From contig CAVQFO010000020.1 of assembly GCA_963711725.1 (NCBI GenBank), forward strand, positions 124,001 to 188,000: 64,000 nucleotides of DNA, in the 5' to 3' direction. The position numbers and the translations under genes are program-made. The notes under the pieces were generated by a model that was given only the letters and a program-made list of their open reading frames with translations, was not told the DNA's origin and did no database searches. Shown here one piece after another: positions 38,639 to 47,693 of this stretch. The stretch is from CAVQFO01 sp963711725. GTDB lineage: Bacteria > Pseudomonadota > Gammaproteobacteria > Nitrococcales > Aquisalimonadaceae. Positions within the stretch are counted from its first letter, which is position 1; the number at the start of each line of letters is the position of its first letter.

Positions 38639-39775
38639 ATGCAATTGACGACGAGACATCCTGCACGAAACCGTAGATCCACCGTCCCGGTAGCGCTACG
38701 AGGCTTGGCATCCCCGCTACTGCTGACGTTTCTTTTGATCCAGCCAATCGTTGCGATGGCCGGTCACTGGGAACCCATCGAGCATACGGAACTCGCGCCA
38801 CACTGTCCCTCATCGTCTTCGGCGTACGACTATAAGTATCGTTGCGCCAAGAGGAGTTACATTACGGTTCCCTGGAGCGGGGCGGCTTTTGACCCGGTGA
38901 ATAGCCGCATGATCGTATGGGGCGGCGGGCACGGGGACTACTGGGGCAACGAGGTCTACGTGGTCAATTTCGCCAAGCATTCGGCACAGCGCCTGACAGA
39001 CCCCTCGCCCCTGAAGTTGCGCGGGGACGACTGCAGTGAGCAACTGGGGGACGGTAGGCCTCGTGGTCGGCATACCTATGGCGGACTGGCCTACATAGCC
39101 CCTGCCGACCGGCTGTTTGCATTTGGTGGAAGCCTCGCCTGCGGCCCCGGGAATATGAGCCGCGGAACCTGGACATTCGACCTTGCGGACAAGTCTTGGA
39201 AACGGATGCACCCCAGCGGTCCGAAACCCGCTAATGTCAATGCGTTGAGCGTATATTCGGCCAAGGACAAGGTCGTCTATCTGCTGGATATCTATGGATT
39301 GTACGCGTACAGCTTGGCAAGGAATCACTGGACCAAATTGTCGGATTATCGGTTCATGGCGGCTCGATACGGCGGCTTGGCCCTGGATACGAAGCGCGAC
39401 TGGCTCTGGTTGCTCGGCAAGGGAAAGGTCCAGACCATCGATTTGGCCAAGCAGGATTACCGGCCCCGAACCGTAACGACCACAGGAGCCGGTGACATTG
39501 CGGAGGCCGGGTACCCTGGTGTTCTGTACGACCCGAAGCGCGATCTGATCGTGGCCTATTCAAACGGACGGCACTTCAAGGGCGATTCCCGGTCGGTCTA
39601 TTTTTTGAACCCCCGCACGCATCAGTGGACCGTCGACACGGATCGAAGCATCGCCGCTCCAAAGAAGGAGGCGTGGGGGGTGTTTGGGCGTTGGGCGTAC
39701 GCACCGAAGCTTGATGCCTACGTGATGTACAACTTGGCCAGCGAGCCAGGATACGTGTTTTACCCTGACAATTGA
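38639..39775 (+). CDS. Secreted kelch-like beta-propeller protein
   Basis: A 378-residue protein with a signal peptide (LLLTFLLIQPIVAMA) followed by propeller blades: FDPVNSRMIVWGGGHGDYWGN, LAYIAPADRLFAFGGSLACG, DKVVYLLDIYGLYAYSL and LDTKRDWLWLLGKGKVQT. Cysteine pairs in the first third suggest disulfides. There is no recognisable catalytic signature. A second propeller protein follows after about 110 bases in the same direction; the two probably act together on the polysaccharide or on the cell surface. The ribosome-binding site is poor. Confidence 0.7.
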   Translation: MQLTTRHPARNRRSTVPVALRGLASPLLLTFLLIQPIVAMAGHWEPIEHTELAPHCPSSSSAYDYKYRCAKRSYITVPWSGAAFDPVNSRMIVWGGGHGDYWGNEVYVVNFAKHSAQRLTDPSPLKLRGDDCSEQLGDGRPRGRHTYGGLAYIAPADRLFAFGGSLACGPGNMSRGTWTFDLADKSWKRMHPSGPKPANVNALSVYSAKDKVVYLLDIYGLYAYSLARNHWTKLSDYRFMAARYGGLALDTKRDWLWLLGKGKVQTIDLAKQDYRPRTVTTTGAGDIAEAGYPGVLYDPKRDLIVAYSNGRHFKGDSRSVYFLNPRTHQWTVDTDRSIAAPKKEAWGVFGRWAYAPKLDAYVMYNLASEPGYVFYPDN

Positions 39776-39883
39776 GGGGCGGCTGCGGCCGCAAACAGCG
39801 ATCTGAGAGACATCCAACTGCGGGATCCACACATTGGATCGCCTTGTTTGTCGTGGGCCCTATAACGATTTGCGAGAGGATGG

Positions 39884-40978
39884 ATGAAATTGAGTACCGT
39901 GAATGGGTCCTCTTCTCCACCTCCTCGTGGCAGCTCGGCTATCGAGATCGATGCTTATCGAATGCCGCGAGGTAACACCGGTCCCTCGGGGAGTGTGAAG
40001 CATTTGTCCGCCGCCGCCGCTCACGGTCGTTTGTGGTTCTATGGCGGCGACTACTATGGTCACAATGGGAGTTACCAGCGACGTATATTCTCCGTGGGCG
40101 TGGATCAGGATTGGCGGCAGGAGGCGCCGTACTGTCCTCCGAGCGCTTCCGCACCTTGGCCCAAGGGCGCCTGTCAGAGCGCCGTAGTCTTCGACTCCAA
40201 GGCAGACAGTCTCGCGCTATTCGCTGGCAATCAGCAGGGTCGCGCAAACGGGACATACAGCGGTTGTTCGGTACCGTTTTCGGAGATGAACACCGCGTTT
40301 ATTACCCAGTTCTCCATTCCGAAAGTCCGGTACACCAATCCCCGCCAGCAGGATTCGCCATATTCCCTGGTTACGACGACCTCGCAATTCAAATATGGAG
40401 TCTATGATCCGGAGGGGGACCGTTATCTAACGTCTCTCCACGATGGACGCGTGGCCATCTTTGACAAATTATCCGCATCTTGGATCCTTATCCAGGATGC
40501 CCTGGGAATCCGATATGCCTGGCAGCAAGGGTTCTCGGTTAAGGACCGGGGGTGGTATTTCATCGATGAACAAGGCGGGGCATACAGCAAAAACCGTCCG
40601 GCGCTGGTGAGGTACGACCTGGATGGTGATCGGTGGGAGTTCGTCGCGGTCTTTCCATTCGCAACCAACCCGCCAGGGTGGCCAAAAGGCTATGAAATCT
40701 GTTCTCCAGTGTGGTGGCCGGAGCAGGGGGTTTTTGTCGTCAACCGGCGCGGATTTGTAAATGACCTTGTGATCATAGAACCTGACCGTTGGAAGATGCG
40801 CGAAATCAAGGTCGCACCTCCAACTAGACAGAGCGATGGAAAGGTCTACGACATCCGAGCCAACTCATTGGCTCACAATCCTGCAGACGGCACCGTCATG
40901 CTCATAGGCCGCAACGACTATCCTTATGGCAGCAAGGAATATTTTGACTACAGCTACTTCGTTCTCCGGGCGATATAG
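39884..40978 (+). CDS. Kelch-like beta-propeller protein, no signal peptide
   Basis: A 364-residue protein that begins without a signal peptide (KLSTVNGSSSPPPRGSSAIE). It continues as propeller repeats: KHLSAAAAHGRLWFYGGDYYG, VVFDSKADSLALFAGNQQGR, KYGVYDPEGDRYLTSLHDG, LVRYDLDGDRWEFVAV and AHNPADGTVMLIGRNDYPYG. GAGAGGA lies just upstream of ATG 39884. The missing signal is odd for a paralogue-like neighbour of a secreted protein; either export is by another route or the N-terminus was lost. Confidence 0.65.
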   Translation: MKLSTVNGSSSPPPRGSSAIEIDAYRMPRGNTGPSGSVKHLSAAAAHGRLWFYGGDYYGHNGSYQRRIFSVGVDQDWRQEAPYCPPSASAPWPKGACQSAVVFDSKADSLALFAGNQQGRANGTYSGCSVPFSEMNTAFITQFSIPKVRYTNPRQQDSPYSLVTTTSQFKYGVYDPEGDRYLTSLHDGRVAIFDKLSASWILIQDALGIRYAWQQGFSVKDRGWYFIDEQGGAYSKNRPALVRYDLDGDRWEFVAVFPFATNPPGWPKGYEICSPVWWPEQGVFVVNRRGFVNDLVIIEPDRWKMREIKVAPPTRQSDGKVYDIRANSLAHNPADGTVMLIGRNDYPYGSKEYFDYSYFVLRAI

Positions 40979-41040
40979 CGTCCGCCACGCCGTATTCGGG
41001 CTGGCTTACTCCACGGGAAAGCCTGCGGCGATCGGGGCTT

Positions 41041-42150
41041 TCATCCTGTGAGCTTGTTCGCGTACCACTGCAAACGGCTTTTGATTCTTCGCCGCCGCGC
41101 AAGCTTGGCACGGTAGCGGGCGTTTTCCGCTTCGGGCCTGTCGATGATTTCTTTCAAGGCGCCTATTAGGTCTTGGCGTCCAGAGCGTTCCTCCAACAGG
41201 GACAGGTTCTCTACAGCGAAGGTTCGGCTCGCTTGGCTCGTCAGGTGGATTCGTTTTACCGCCTCCTTTGTCAGTTTCCGGGGAAAGGTGGTCATGTTGT
41301 TGAGCTCCCCAAGGGCCTCGGCCGCTAGCATGGTTCTGACGCACTTCTCGCACCGGCAGCAGTTGTACTTTCCGCGCGGGTTGGTGTAGCACACCCGCAA
41401 ACGCTTCCGCACAACCGGGTTTCCTGCGATCCTCCCCATTTTTTCCGTGCGTCTCGCGTCTGCCCCGTGATGGATGAACGCAACGGCTCTGGACGACCAA
41501 AGAGGATCGAGATCGGGGTGAGAGCCCCAGGGGAAAAGGCTCTCAACGTGGAAGCTGGCGGGGATATAGATTGTTTCCAATGTGCTCCGGAGAAGATGTC
41601 CGACCGCTGCAAGAGCCGCGCCGTGCGCTTCGCCGCCCCAGTTCAGGTGTTGATCCAAGTGGTCGCGCAAATTCGTCGATACGAAGATGGTTTGAATGCC
41701 GAGGCTGGCCCCGATGTCTTCTATCTGGTCCTTGACGCGTCTAAACAATGCGGTGTCTTCGAGTTTGATATCGAAGCCGTGAACGTACACGAGATGAGTA
41801 ATTGTCTCGAGGTTTTCAATCAGCGTGTAGAAGGAATCAACTCCACCGGTAAAGAATACCCCGATGCCCGGATCCTCGGGTCGATCTTTCGGCGGCTCCT
41901 CACGAACGTCGATCTCGGTCGGCGTGATTTCCGTAAACCAGTTTTTCGCCAGTGACTGAATGGTATCCAAACGGGATGCCAGTAATGGATCAAGATGAAG
42001 CGGCCGCGGGAAGTGTCTGCCAGTCTTCATTCGTGCAAGGAGGCTTGCCGCAAGAATTGCATCGTCTGATTGGTGGAGCGGTGCTTCACTTTCGAAAAAT
42101 ATGTCACGGACCGCGCCTGTATCCCTCCCTGGAATTACCAGTTTACTCAT
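41041..42150 (-). CDS. PP-loop ATPase (QueC/ExsB-like) of unknown function
   Basis: A 369-residue protein. The central GVFFTGGVDSFYTLIEN matches the PP-loop pyrophosphatase motif SGGxDS of QueC/ExsB-type enzymes. Further on, CYTNPRGKYNCCRCEKCVRT provides a Cys cluster suited to zinc, as in QueC. The N-terminal ~90 and C-terminal ~80 residues are not from QueC, and the protein is about 140 residues longer than QueC. Its place among EPS modification genes suggests an ATP-dependent amidation or thiolation of a sugar or another cell-surface metabolite rather than queuosine synthesis; this is inference. Confidence 0.7.
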   Translation of the reverse strand: MSKLVIPGRDTGAVRDIFFESEAPLHQSDDAILAASLLARMKTGRHFPRPLHLDPLLASRLDTIQSLAKNWFTEITPTEIDVREEPPKDRPEDPGIGVFFTGGVDSFYTLIENLETITHLVYVHGFDIKLEDTALFRRVKDQIEDIGASLGIQTIFVSTNLRDHLDQHLNWGGEAHGAALAAVGHLLRSTLETIYIPASFHVESLFPWGSHPDLDPLWSSRAVAFIHHGADARRTEKMGRIAGNPVVRKRLRVCYTNPRGKYNCCRCEKCVRTMLAAEALGELNNMTTFPRKLTKEAVKRIHLTSQASRTFAVENLSLLEERSGRQDLIGALKEIIDRPEAENARYRAKLARRRRIKSRLQWYANKLTG

Positions 42151-42713
42151 TGTCGTGCCCGCTTTTCCTATCGGTTGGTTGTTGTTCTAAGTGGTTGCTT
42201 TATTATTTGCGAAGGTTCGGTTACTTCAAAACAAATCGAGTTTGTTGAAGGGGTGTGGCTGTATATGCTCATTGGCTTCTGGGTCAACGGCATAAGCTCG
42301 TTTTTGAACCAAGCGTCTTAGTGCCACATTTACCACCCAAACGAAGTTCTTGCCACTGCAGATATCAAGCGCCGGTCCAAGTGTGTGGAGCCTTCTGGCT
42401 ATGCGGGCGGGGCTGGTGCCGCCAACAAGTCGCCCGATGGGGTTCGCCGCGTTGAAATCGAAAAGGGGTGCGCGGAATGCCCAAAATCGGGCTCGGATCG
42501 TAGCCTACTCGAATGGGAGTAAGGTCAAGGGGTGGGTCGCAATCGACGTTTAGGCTCGATCCACCTTCCGCCAAGGGGGCGTCGGTGGAGGCGGATCGGA
42601 GTGGCTTGCTTTGTCGCGATGCGGATAGAGAGCATGTCCAGGTGGTAGGTCCAGGCGACCAAGCTTGACGCCCACGCGATCTACGGCATGACCCGGGATC
42701 CGGCCTGCGTCTA
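42151..42713. other. Intergenic region without recognisable gene
   Basis: About 560 bases between two minus-strand genes. The left part (42160-42330) is AT-richer than its surroundings. A short plus-strand frame with a Cys pair around 42340-42520 has no start or known domain. No terminator or promoter was convincing. Confidence 0.4.
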
Positions 42714-43547
42714 TCAGCCCGGAAAAGAAGACCGGGCCGACACCCCGGCGGGCCCAGATTGGCCCTGGCGCGGTTGGGGCTTGCGCGGAATGGAATCCTC
42801 GCGGGCGTATCTGACCAATTGCACGATCAGCCGGGCGGCGGCTTCCGCGATGGCGGGCCGAAGTGTGTTCTCTACCGATCCCGGAGGAATGGGGACTGGA
42901 GCCTGGCAGATGATGTCGCCGGTATCGACGCCCATGTCCACCCAGTGGATGGTTGCGCCCGTTTCGGTCGCGCCGCTGCGTAGCGCATCGTTGATCGGGT
43001 CCGGCCCGCGGAAGGCGGGAAGTAGGGATGGGTGCACGTTGAATACGCCAATCTGAGGTATGGCTAGTACGGGTGCTTTCAGGATGTGATGGAAGGTCAT
43101 CATAATTACCATGTCGGGCTCCAGGCCGCGCAACACCTCTAGGGTCTCATCCGAACCGGGCGCGCGCGTATAGTGGGGCGGGATTCCTCGACTGTCGCAG
43201 AATTCCTCGATCCTCTGCCAGTTACCTGTTGCCCGCAGCCCGAGATTCTCGGCGGCTCCGTGGACCAAGCGGCTTAGCCGTTCTTTGAGTCTATTCCCGC
43301 GGTACGAGAATGCGGTAAGCGCCTCCCGCGCCAAATCGGAAACGGCCAGGCCGCCTCCGGCCGCGTTGCGAAGGGTTTCGCCAGCCGAGGCGCCCAGGCG
43401 CGGTCGCGAGAGTACTACGCCGACGATGCTGTCCAGTAGTGTCGGATCCATTCGCAAGAGATGGCTAAGGGTCTCCGCGCTGTAGGGCGCGCCGGCACAA
43501 CTGAAAATCACGATTCGAGGGCATCGGGGCGACGCTTGATATTTCAC
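42714..43547 (-). CDS. Formyltransferase family protein (possible sugar N-formyltransferase)
   Basis: A 277-residue protein whose second half is the 10-formyl-THF-dependent formyltransferase core: GVFNVHPSLLPAFRGPDPIN with the catalytic Asn and His, then HWVDMGVDTGDII with the catalytic Asp. The N-terminal Rossmann part is weaker (IVIFSCAGAPYSAETL). It is too short for methionyl-tRNA formyltransferase, which carries an extra C-terminal domain. In a polysaccharide locus it may formylate an amino sugar. Its start overlaps the upstream glycosyltransferase by 4 bp. Confidence 0.8.
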   Translation of the reverse strand: MKYQASPRCPRIVIFSCAGAPYSAETLSHLLRMDPTLLDSIVGVVLSRPRLGASAGETLRNAAGGGLAVSDLAREALTAFSYRGNRLKERLSRLVHGAAENLGLRATGNWQRIEEFCDSRGIPPHYTRAPGSDETLEVLRGLEPDMVIMMTFHHILKAPVLAIPQIGVFNVHPSLLPAFRGPDPINDALRSGATETGATIHWVDMGVDTGDIICQAPVPIPPGSVENTLRPAIAEAAARLIVQLVRYAREDSIPRKPQPRQGQSGPAGVSARSSFPG

Positions 43548-44887
43548 TGGTCGCGTACCGCGGTTGGCCTCGGAATGGAGACGTGGTCAAGCAGATCGGC
43601 CAGTTCTGCCGTCAGCCGCTCCCGGTTGTATTCCTGCATTATCGGTGACACGGTCGCCGCCTTTTCCGGTCGGTCCTCGTTCGCCGCAACGTAGGCATCC
43701 CGAAGAAATGCCGCAATCCGCTCCGGGTCCTTGGGTGAGATCGGAGCCCCCCCGCCGACTCGTTCCAGCAACTCGGCCACTGCGCCTTCCGATACCAGTG
43801 CAAGAAGGGGGCGGCCCAGGCGAAGATACTCGTACACTTTCGCTGGGACCTGAAGCTGTGCCCATTGCCACTCCGCCTTCGCTTCCGGGGTGTCGCCGGG
43901 CGGTTGGCTCAGGACCACCAGGACATCGGCGCCGGCCATTCGCCGCAGGGCTTTCCGATACGGGATGCGATCGACTTGGATATCCGTTATGTCCTCTAGC
44001 CCGTTGTCGGAGATCTGTTGTCGGAATGCATTGGAGGCGCCGTAAGGTCCCGTTCCAAGGAATGTCAGCTGGGTTGTGTCGCGGGGGAGCCAGCCGCGAT
44101 CCAAGGCCCGCTTCAAACCATCCAGAAGCGGTGCGGGGTTGCGGTTGCCCGACGTGACGACGCCGGGATAGAGAATCTCGAACTTGTCGATGGGAGCCGG
44201 CTCGATCGAGTGGAAATCCGATTCGTCGTAGCCGTTGGTGATAATTCTGAATTTGGACTCCGGTAGATGCGGATAGCGTGCCAGGAACCACCGCTTCATG
44301 GCCGGGGTGTTGCAAATCACCGCATCGGCCTCCGTGAGCACGCGCTTTTCTAGTCCGGATTCGAAGCGGCGGCGCAATGGGCTCATGGACTCTTCCACCC
44401 AGGGGTCGCGCAGGTCGACGATCCATGGAAGCCCGGTCGATCGTTTCAGGAGAAGACCGATGAGGAGAGCGGAAACCGGCGGATATGTGGTGAATATGGC
44501 GTCGACAGGACGCTTGGCAATGACCCGCCGCGCTTGCCTGTAGCCAGGGATTATCCAGGGCCAATAACGATCCGGGACGCCGAGAAATGCGGGATAACGG
44601 CCGCCAATGCCGAACAGCTCCTTCGCGTCGGCAGCCCAGGTTCGGTGGACTTTGGCGTGGGTCGGGGGTGCGGGGGGGTCGTTGTTCACGCTCTTGTACA
44701 TTCGCTCGTTCACGGAAATGATTTCACTGGCCCAGCCATGCTGTTCCAGATAAAGCGTGAAGCAGTGCGTGCGAAGGACCCCGGTACTTGTGTTGTCCGG
44801 CGGGTAATGAAAGGCGACGACCAGTAGTCGGCGCCCCGGCTCGGCGACGGTTCGCTCTTCCGGATTCGTAGCGGCTTCGAAATTCAC
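43544..44887 (-). CDS. Glycosyltransferase family 4
   Basis: A 447-residue GT4 enzyme: LLVVAFHYPPDNTSTGVLRTH, IFTTYPPVSALLIG, PWIVDLRDPWVEES, DAVICNTPAMKRWF, ILYPGVVTSGNRNPAPLLDGL and the C-terminal donor site QVPAKVYEYLRLGRPLLALV. It is the first gene of the minus-strand pair with the formyltransferase; divergent from the GNAT gene at 45091. Confidence 0.9.
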   Translation of the reverse strand: MNFEAATNPEERTVAEPGRRLLVVAFHYPPDNTSTGVLRTHCFTLYLEQHGWASEIISVNERMYKSVNNDPPAPPTHAKVHRTWAADAKELFGIGGRYPAFLGVPDRYWPWIIPGYRQARRVIAKRPVDAIFTTYPPVSALLIGLLLKRSTGLPWIVDLRDPWVEESMSPLRRRFESGLEKRVLTEADAVICNTPAMKRWFLARYPHLPESKFRIITNGYDESDFHSIEPAPIDKFEILYPGVVTSGNRNPAPLLDGLKRALDRGWLPRDTTQLTFLGTGPYGASNAFRQQISDNGLEDITDIQVDRIPYRKALRRMAGADVLVVLSQPPGDTPEAKAEWQWAQLQVPAKVYEYLRLGRPLLALVSEGAVAELLERVGGGAPISPKDPERIAAFLRDAYVAANEDRPEKAATVSPIMQEYNRERLTAELADLLDHVSIPRPTAVRDQ

Positions 44888-45090
44888 TACACCCCCCCTT
44901 TTCCTTGGTCGTTTGGGCAGCGTTCCATGGACGTTGTCGACGCCCGCATTTTACGCAATGCCACCATGGTGATGATAGCCACAGTATGGAGGTTGGCGTG
45001 CTCCACGGGTACCTGCTCTTGCCGTGGCGTCCAAGCCCTGGGACTGTCGCCAGAAGCGATATAGACTGTACGGGCTTCGATCGGGCAACT

Positions 45091-46215
45091 ATGAAGGGAC
45101 ACGGCAACCCGTGTGACTCATCTCTGACCGCCGTTTCGAGTTGGTTGAGACAAAGAGTTCGCCATATTGTCGCTGTTCTATATGGAGGCCCACACGGCCC
45201 CTTGGCGTGGATGAGGTGGGACAGGACGTTGACTCAGCAGACGACGGACGCATTTGATTTCGCCGGAAGCGGCTGGGCCTTACCATGGTTGGAGGCATTC
45301 ATGCCTCGGGCTGAGGTCCTTCCTCTGAAAGTGCATGATCGGCCCCTCGCTTACATGGTTCGAGAGCAGCGACGGCGCTTCGGCATTTCGTTGTCTGTCT
45401 TGCGCTCCGCCACGAACGAGCATACGCCCATTTTTGATCTTCCCGCCGCGTTGTCAGGCACGGAACTGGACGATGTCCTGGGGCGTATGTGCCGGAACGC
45501 AGGTTGTTGCCGAATGCGTTTCGACCTGGTCCCTGAGGGCGGGCATCTCTTTGAGGCGGCGCGTGCGTTGGCAGGGGTCACCGACCGGATTCGACTGGTG
45601 CCGGCGCAGACGTCGCCGGTAGTGAACCTGTCCGGCGGCGTGGAGGCCTACTTGTCTGGGTTGTCGAAGAAACAACGGCAGAATATCCGCACCGGCCGCA
45701 ATCGCATGAGTAAGGATGGTGAGTTCGCGTCTGTCCATCTTCGGGGCTCCTCAGTAACCGAGGCGGAGTTACTCGGCTGTCTCGAAGTGGAAGCCCGTGG
45801 CTGGAAGGGGCGCGAGAAGAGCGCCATCGTATGTTCCAAGGAACTGACAAAGTTCTACGTGCAAGTGGCGAAGGCCGCTGCGGATGAGGATCAGGTCCAG
45901 CTTTCGCAGCTTCGCTTCAACGGAACCGTGGTTGCGTTCAATCTGCTGGTCGACGTGGCCGAGACTTCGTACCTGCTGAAGGTCGGTTACGATGAGGATT
46001 ACGCGCGTTACAGCCCCGGCGTTGTACTCTTTGACGAGGTAATCGCCGAATCGGCGCGAAGGAACAACTGCGATCGGATCGATATGCTCGACCCGGTTTC
46101 GTCGTGGAAGGAGCGTTGGGCGAACGCGACAAACCGCCGTTACACTTTGGTGTATTACCCTGCGGGGACGGTATCGTCCGCCGTGCGGCTGTTAGAGACC
46201 TGGGGCGAGCGTTGA
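45091..46215 (+). CDS. CelD/BcsL-like GNAT (FemAB-fold) acetyltransferase
   Basis: A 374-residue protein with FSGSGWALPWLEAF-like N-terminal GNAT half (FDFAGSGWALPWLEAFMP) and a second half with SGLSKKQRQNIRTGRNRM, CLEVEARGWKGREKSAIV and LLKVGYDEDYARYSPGVVLFDEVI, the markers of the CelD/BcsL acetyltransferase domain. ATG 45091 was chosen because no credible signal or domain precedes it; the frame is open further upstream. Proteins of this type are common in exosortase loci; two others are at 20088 and 61780. Substrate unknown. Confidence 0.83.
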   Translation: MKGHGNPCDSSLTAVSSWLRQRVRHIVAVLYGGPHGPLAWMRWDRTLTQQTTDAFDFAGSGWALPWLEAFMPRAEVLPLKVHDRPLAYMVREQRRRFGISLSVLRSATNEHTPIFDLPAALSGTELDDVLGRMCRNAGCCRMRFDLVPEGGHLFEAARALAGVTDRIRLVPAQTSPVVNLSGGVEAYLSGLSKKQRQNIRTGRNRMSKDGEFASVHLRGSSVTEAELLGCLEVEARGWKGREKSAIVCSKELTKFYVQVAKAAADEDQVQLSQLRFNGTVVAFNLLVDVAETSYLLKVGYDEDYARYSPGVVLFDEVIAESARRNNCDRIDMLDPVSSWKERWANATNRRYTLVYYPAGTVSSAVRLLETWGER

Positions 46216-46281
46216 CGCGCATCGGCGGACATGAAGTGATCGCGCGGTACACGCCGCGAAGCCTAACAAGAGGGGTGGCCC

Positions 46282-47655
46282 ATGGGTTTGCGTGACATCC
46301 TCGTCATCGGGATTGTCGTCGTGTTAGCCATTTGGGCACTGGGGCGGCCATGGATCGGCGTGCTTTCCTGGTCATGGCTGGGCTATATGAACCCCCACAA
46401 ACTGACCTGGGCGGCCCAGAAACTTCCTCTTGCCCAGGGGGTCGCGGGGGCGACGATCATCGGGCTGTTGCTCACCAAGGACCGAAGGCCCCCGCCTTTC
46501 ACCTTCGAAACAGTCCTGCTAACTCTGCTTGGCTTCTGGTTCACCGTCACGACGATCTTTGCTTGGTATCCGCAAGTGTCATGGTTCCAGTGGAAGGAGG
46601 TGGCGAAAATCCTTCTGTTCGTCTACGTGATCATGATGCTCATTTACGGACGCTTCCGGATCCACCTGCTGCTTCTGGTCATCGCCTTGTCCATCGGTTT
46701 CTACGGGGTCAAGGGGGGCTTGTTCTCCGTCCTGACGGGGGGGCATTACCGGGTATGGGGCCCTGGGAACTCGTTTATCGGCGATAACAACGCTATCGGC
46801 CTGGCGCTGAACATGACGTTGCCGCTGGCCTTGCTGGTGGCCCGAGAGGAGCCGCGACGGTGGCTCCGGTGGGCGCTTTATGGCGTGTTCTGGTTGTCCG
46901 TGCCAGCGGTGATCTTCACGTATTCGCGAGGCGCCTTTCTGGGTTTGATCATCGTCATGGGCGCGCTGTTTTGGCGTTATCGGGCCCGGTTGGTGCTCGT
47001 GGCCGTGGTCGGTGCTTTGGCCCTGGTCTTGGCCAAGGACTACCTGCCCGAGCGCTGGGTCAGCCGACAAGAGACCACCCTCGACTACCATCAGGACTGG
47101 TCAGCAATGGAGAGAATCCAGGCTTGGGGCGTTGCTTTCAACATTGCCAAAGACCGCCCTCTAGTTGGTGCTGGATTCAACTTTGAGTATGCCAATAACG
47201 ATCGCCGATGGTTGAGCTATGCGAATTTTCTGGGGCCGTGGGAAAATCGAACGCGGGCAGCTCACAGCATCTATTTCCAGGTGCTGGGGCAGCACGGTTT
47301 TGTCGGATTCTTCCTCTTTATGGGCCTTCTCTTGGGCACCTTCTGGCGATTGCACAAACTCGGTCGCATGGAGCACTCCGAGGAAATGGCATGGGTCGGT
47401 CGATACGCGAAAGCCTTAGAAATTTCTCTATTGCCCTTCATGGTGTCCGGCGCGTTCTTGAGCTTTGCGTACTTCGATCTCTTCTACGCTTATATTGGAC
47501 TTAGCGCGATCCTTCACCGCGAGGTGAGCCTCGCCGAGGCGGCCGCTCGGGAGCGGGTTGCAGATACGGCTTCATCGCCGGACCGCGCCGAGGGGTCACG
47601 CCAATATCCGGCCGGGGTCGCCGGCCGCGAAGGGGCTGGGCGGGGATGGTACTGA
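46282..47655 (+). CDS. O-glycosylation ligase/polymerase, exosortase A-associated (Wzy/WaaL-like)
   Basis: A 457-residue membrane protein with about ten transmembrane helices and a large periplasmic loop. It begins with the exosortase-A-type signature RPWIGVLSWSWLGYMNPHKLTW, and the loop contains ERIQAWGVAFNIAKDRPLVGAGF and RAAHSIYFQVLGQHGFVGF, as in O-antigen ligase/polymerase (Wzy_C) domains. It should polymerise the repeat unit or ligate glycan to an acceptor in the periplasm. The C-terminal ~40 residues are hydrophilic. It sits 66 bases after the GNAT gene. Confidence 0.93.
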   Translation: MGLRDILVIGIVVVLAIWALGRPWIGVLSWSWLGYMNPHKLTWAAQKLPLAQGVAGATIIGLLLTKDRRPPPFTFETVLLTLLGFWFTVTTIFAWYPQVSWFQWKEVAKILLFVYVIMMLIYGRFRIHLLLLVIALSIGFYGVKGGLFSVLTGGHYRVWGPGNSFIGDNNAIGLALNMTLPLALLVAREEPRRWLRWALYGVFWLSVPAVIFTYSRGAFLGLIIVMGALFWRYRARLVLVAVVGALALVLAKDYLPERWVSRQETTLDYHQDWSAMERIQAWGVAFNIAKDRPLVGAGFNFEYANNDRRWLSYANFLGPWENRTRAAHSIYFQVLGQHGFVGFFLFMGLLLGTFWRLHKLGRMEHSEEMAWVGRYAKALEISLLPFMVSGAFLSFAYFDLFYAYIGLSAILHREVSLAEAAARERVADTASSPDRAEGSRQYPAGVAGREGAGRGWY

Positions 47656-47693
47656 CTACTGCCTGATTTGGAATCAGGCTGGGAAGTGGGTTT

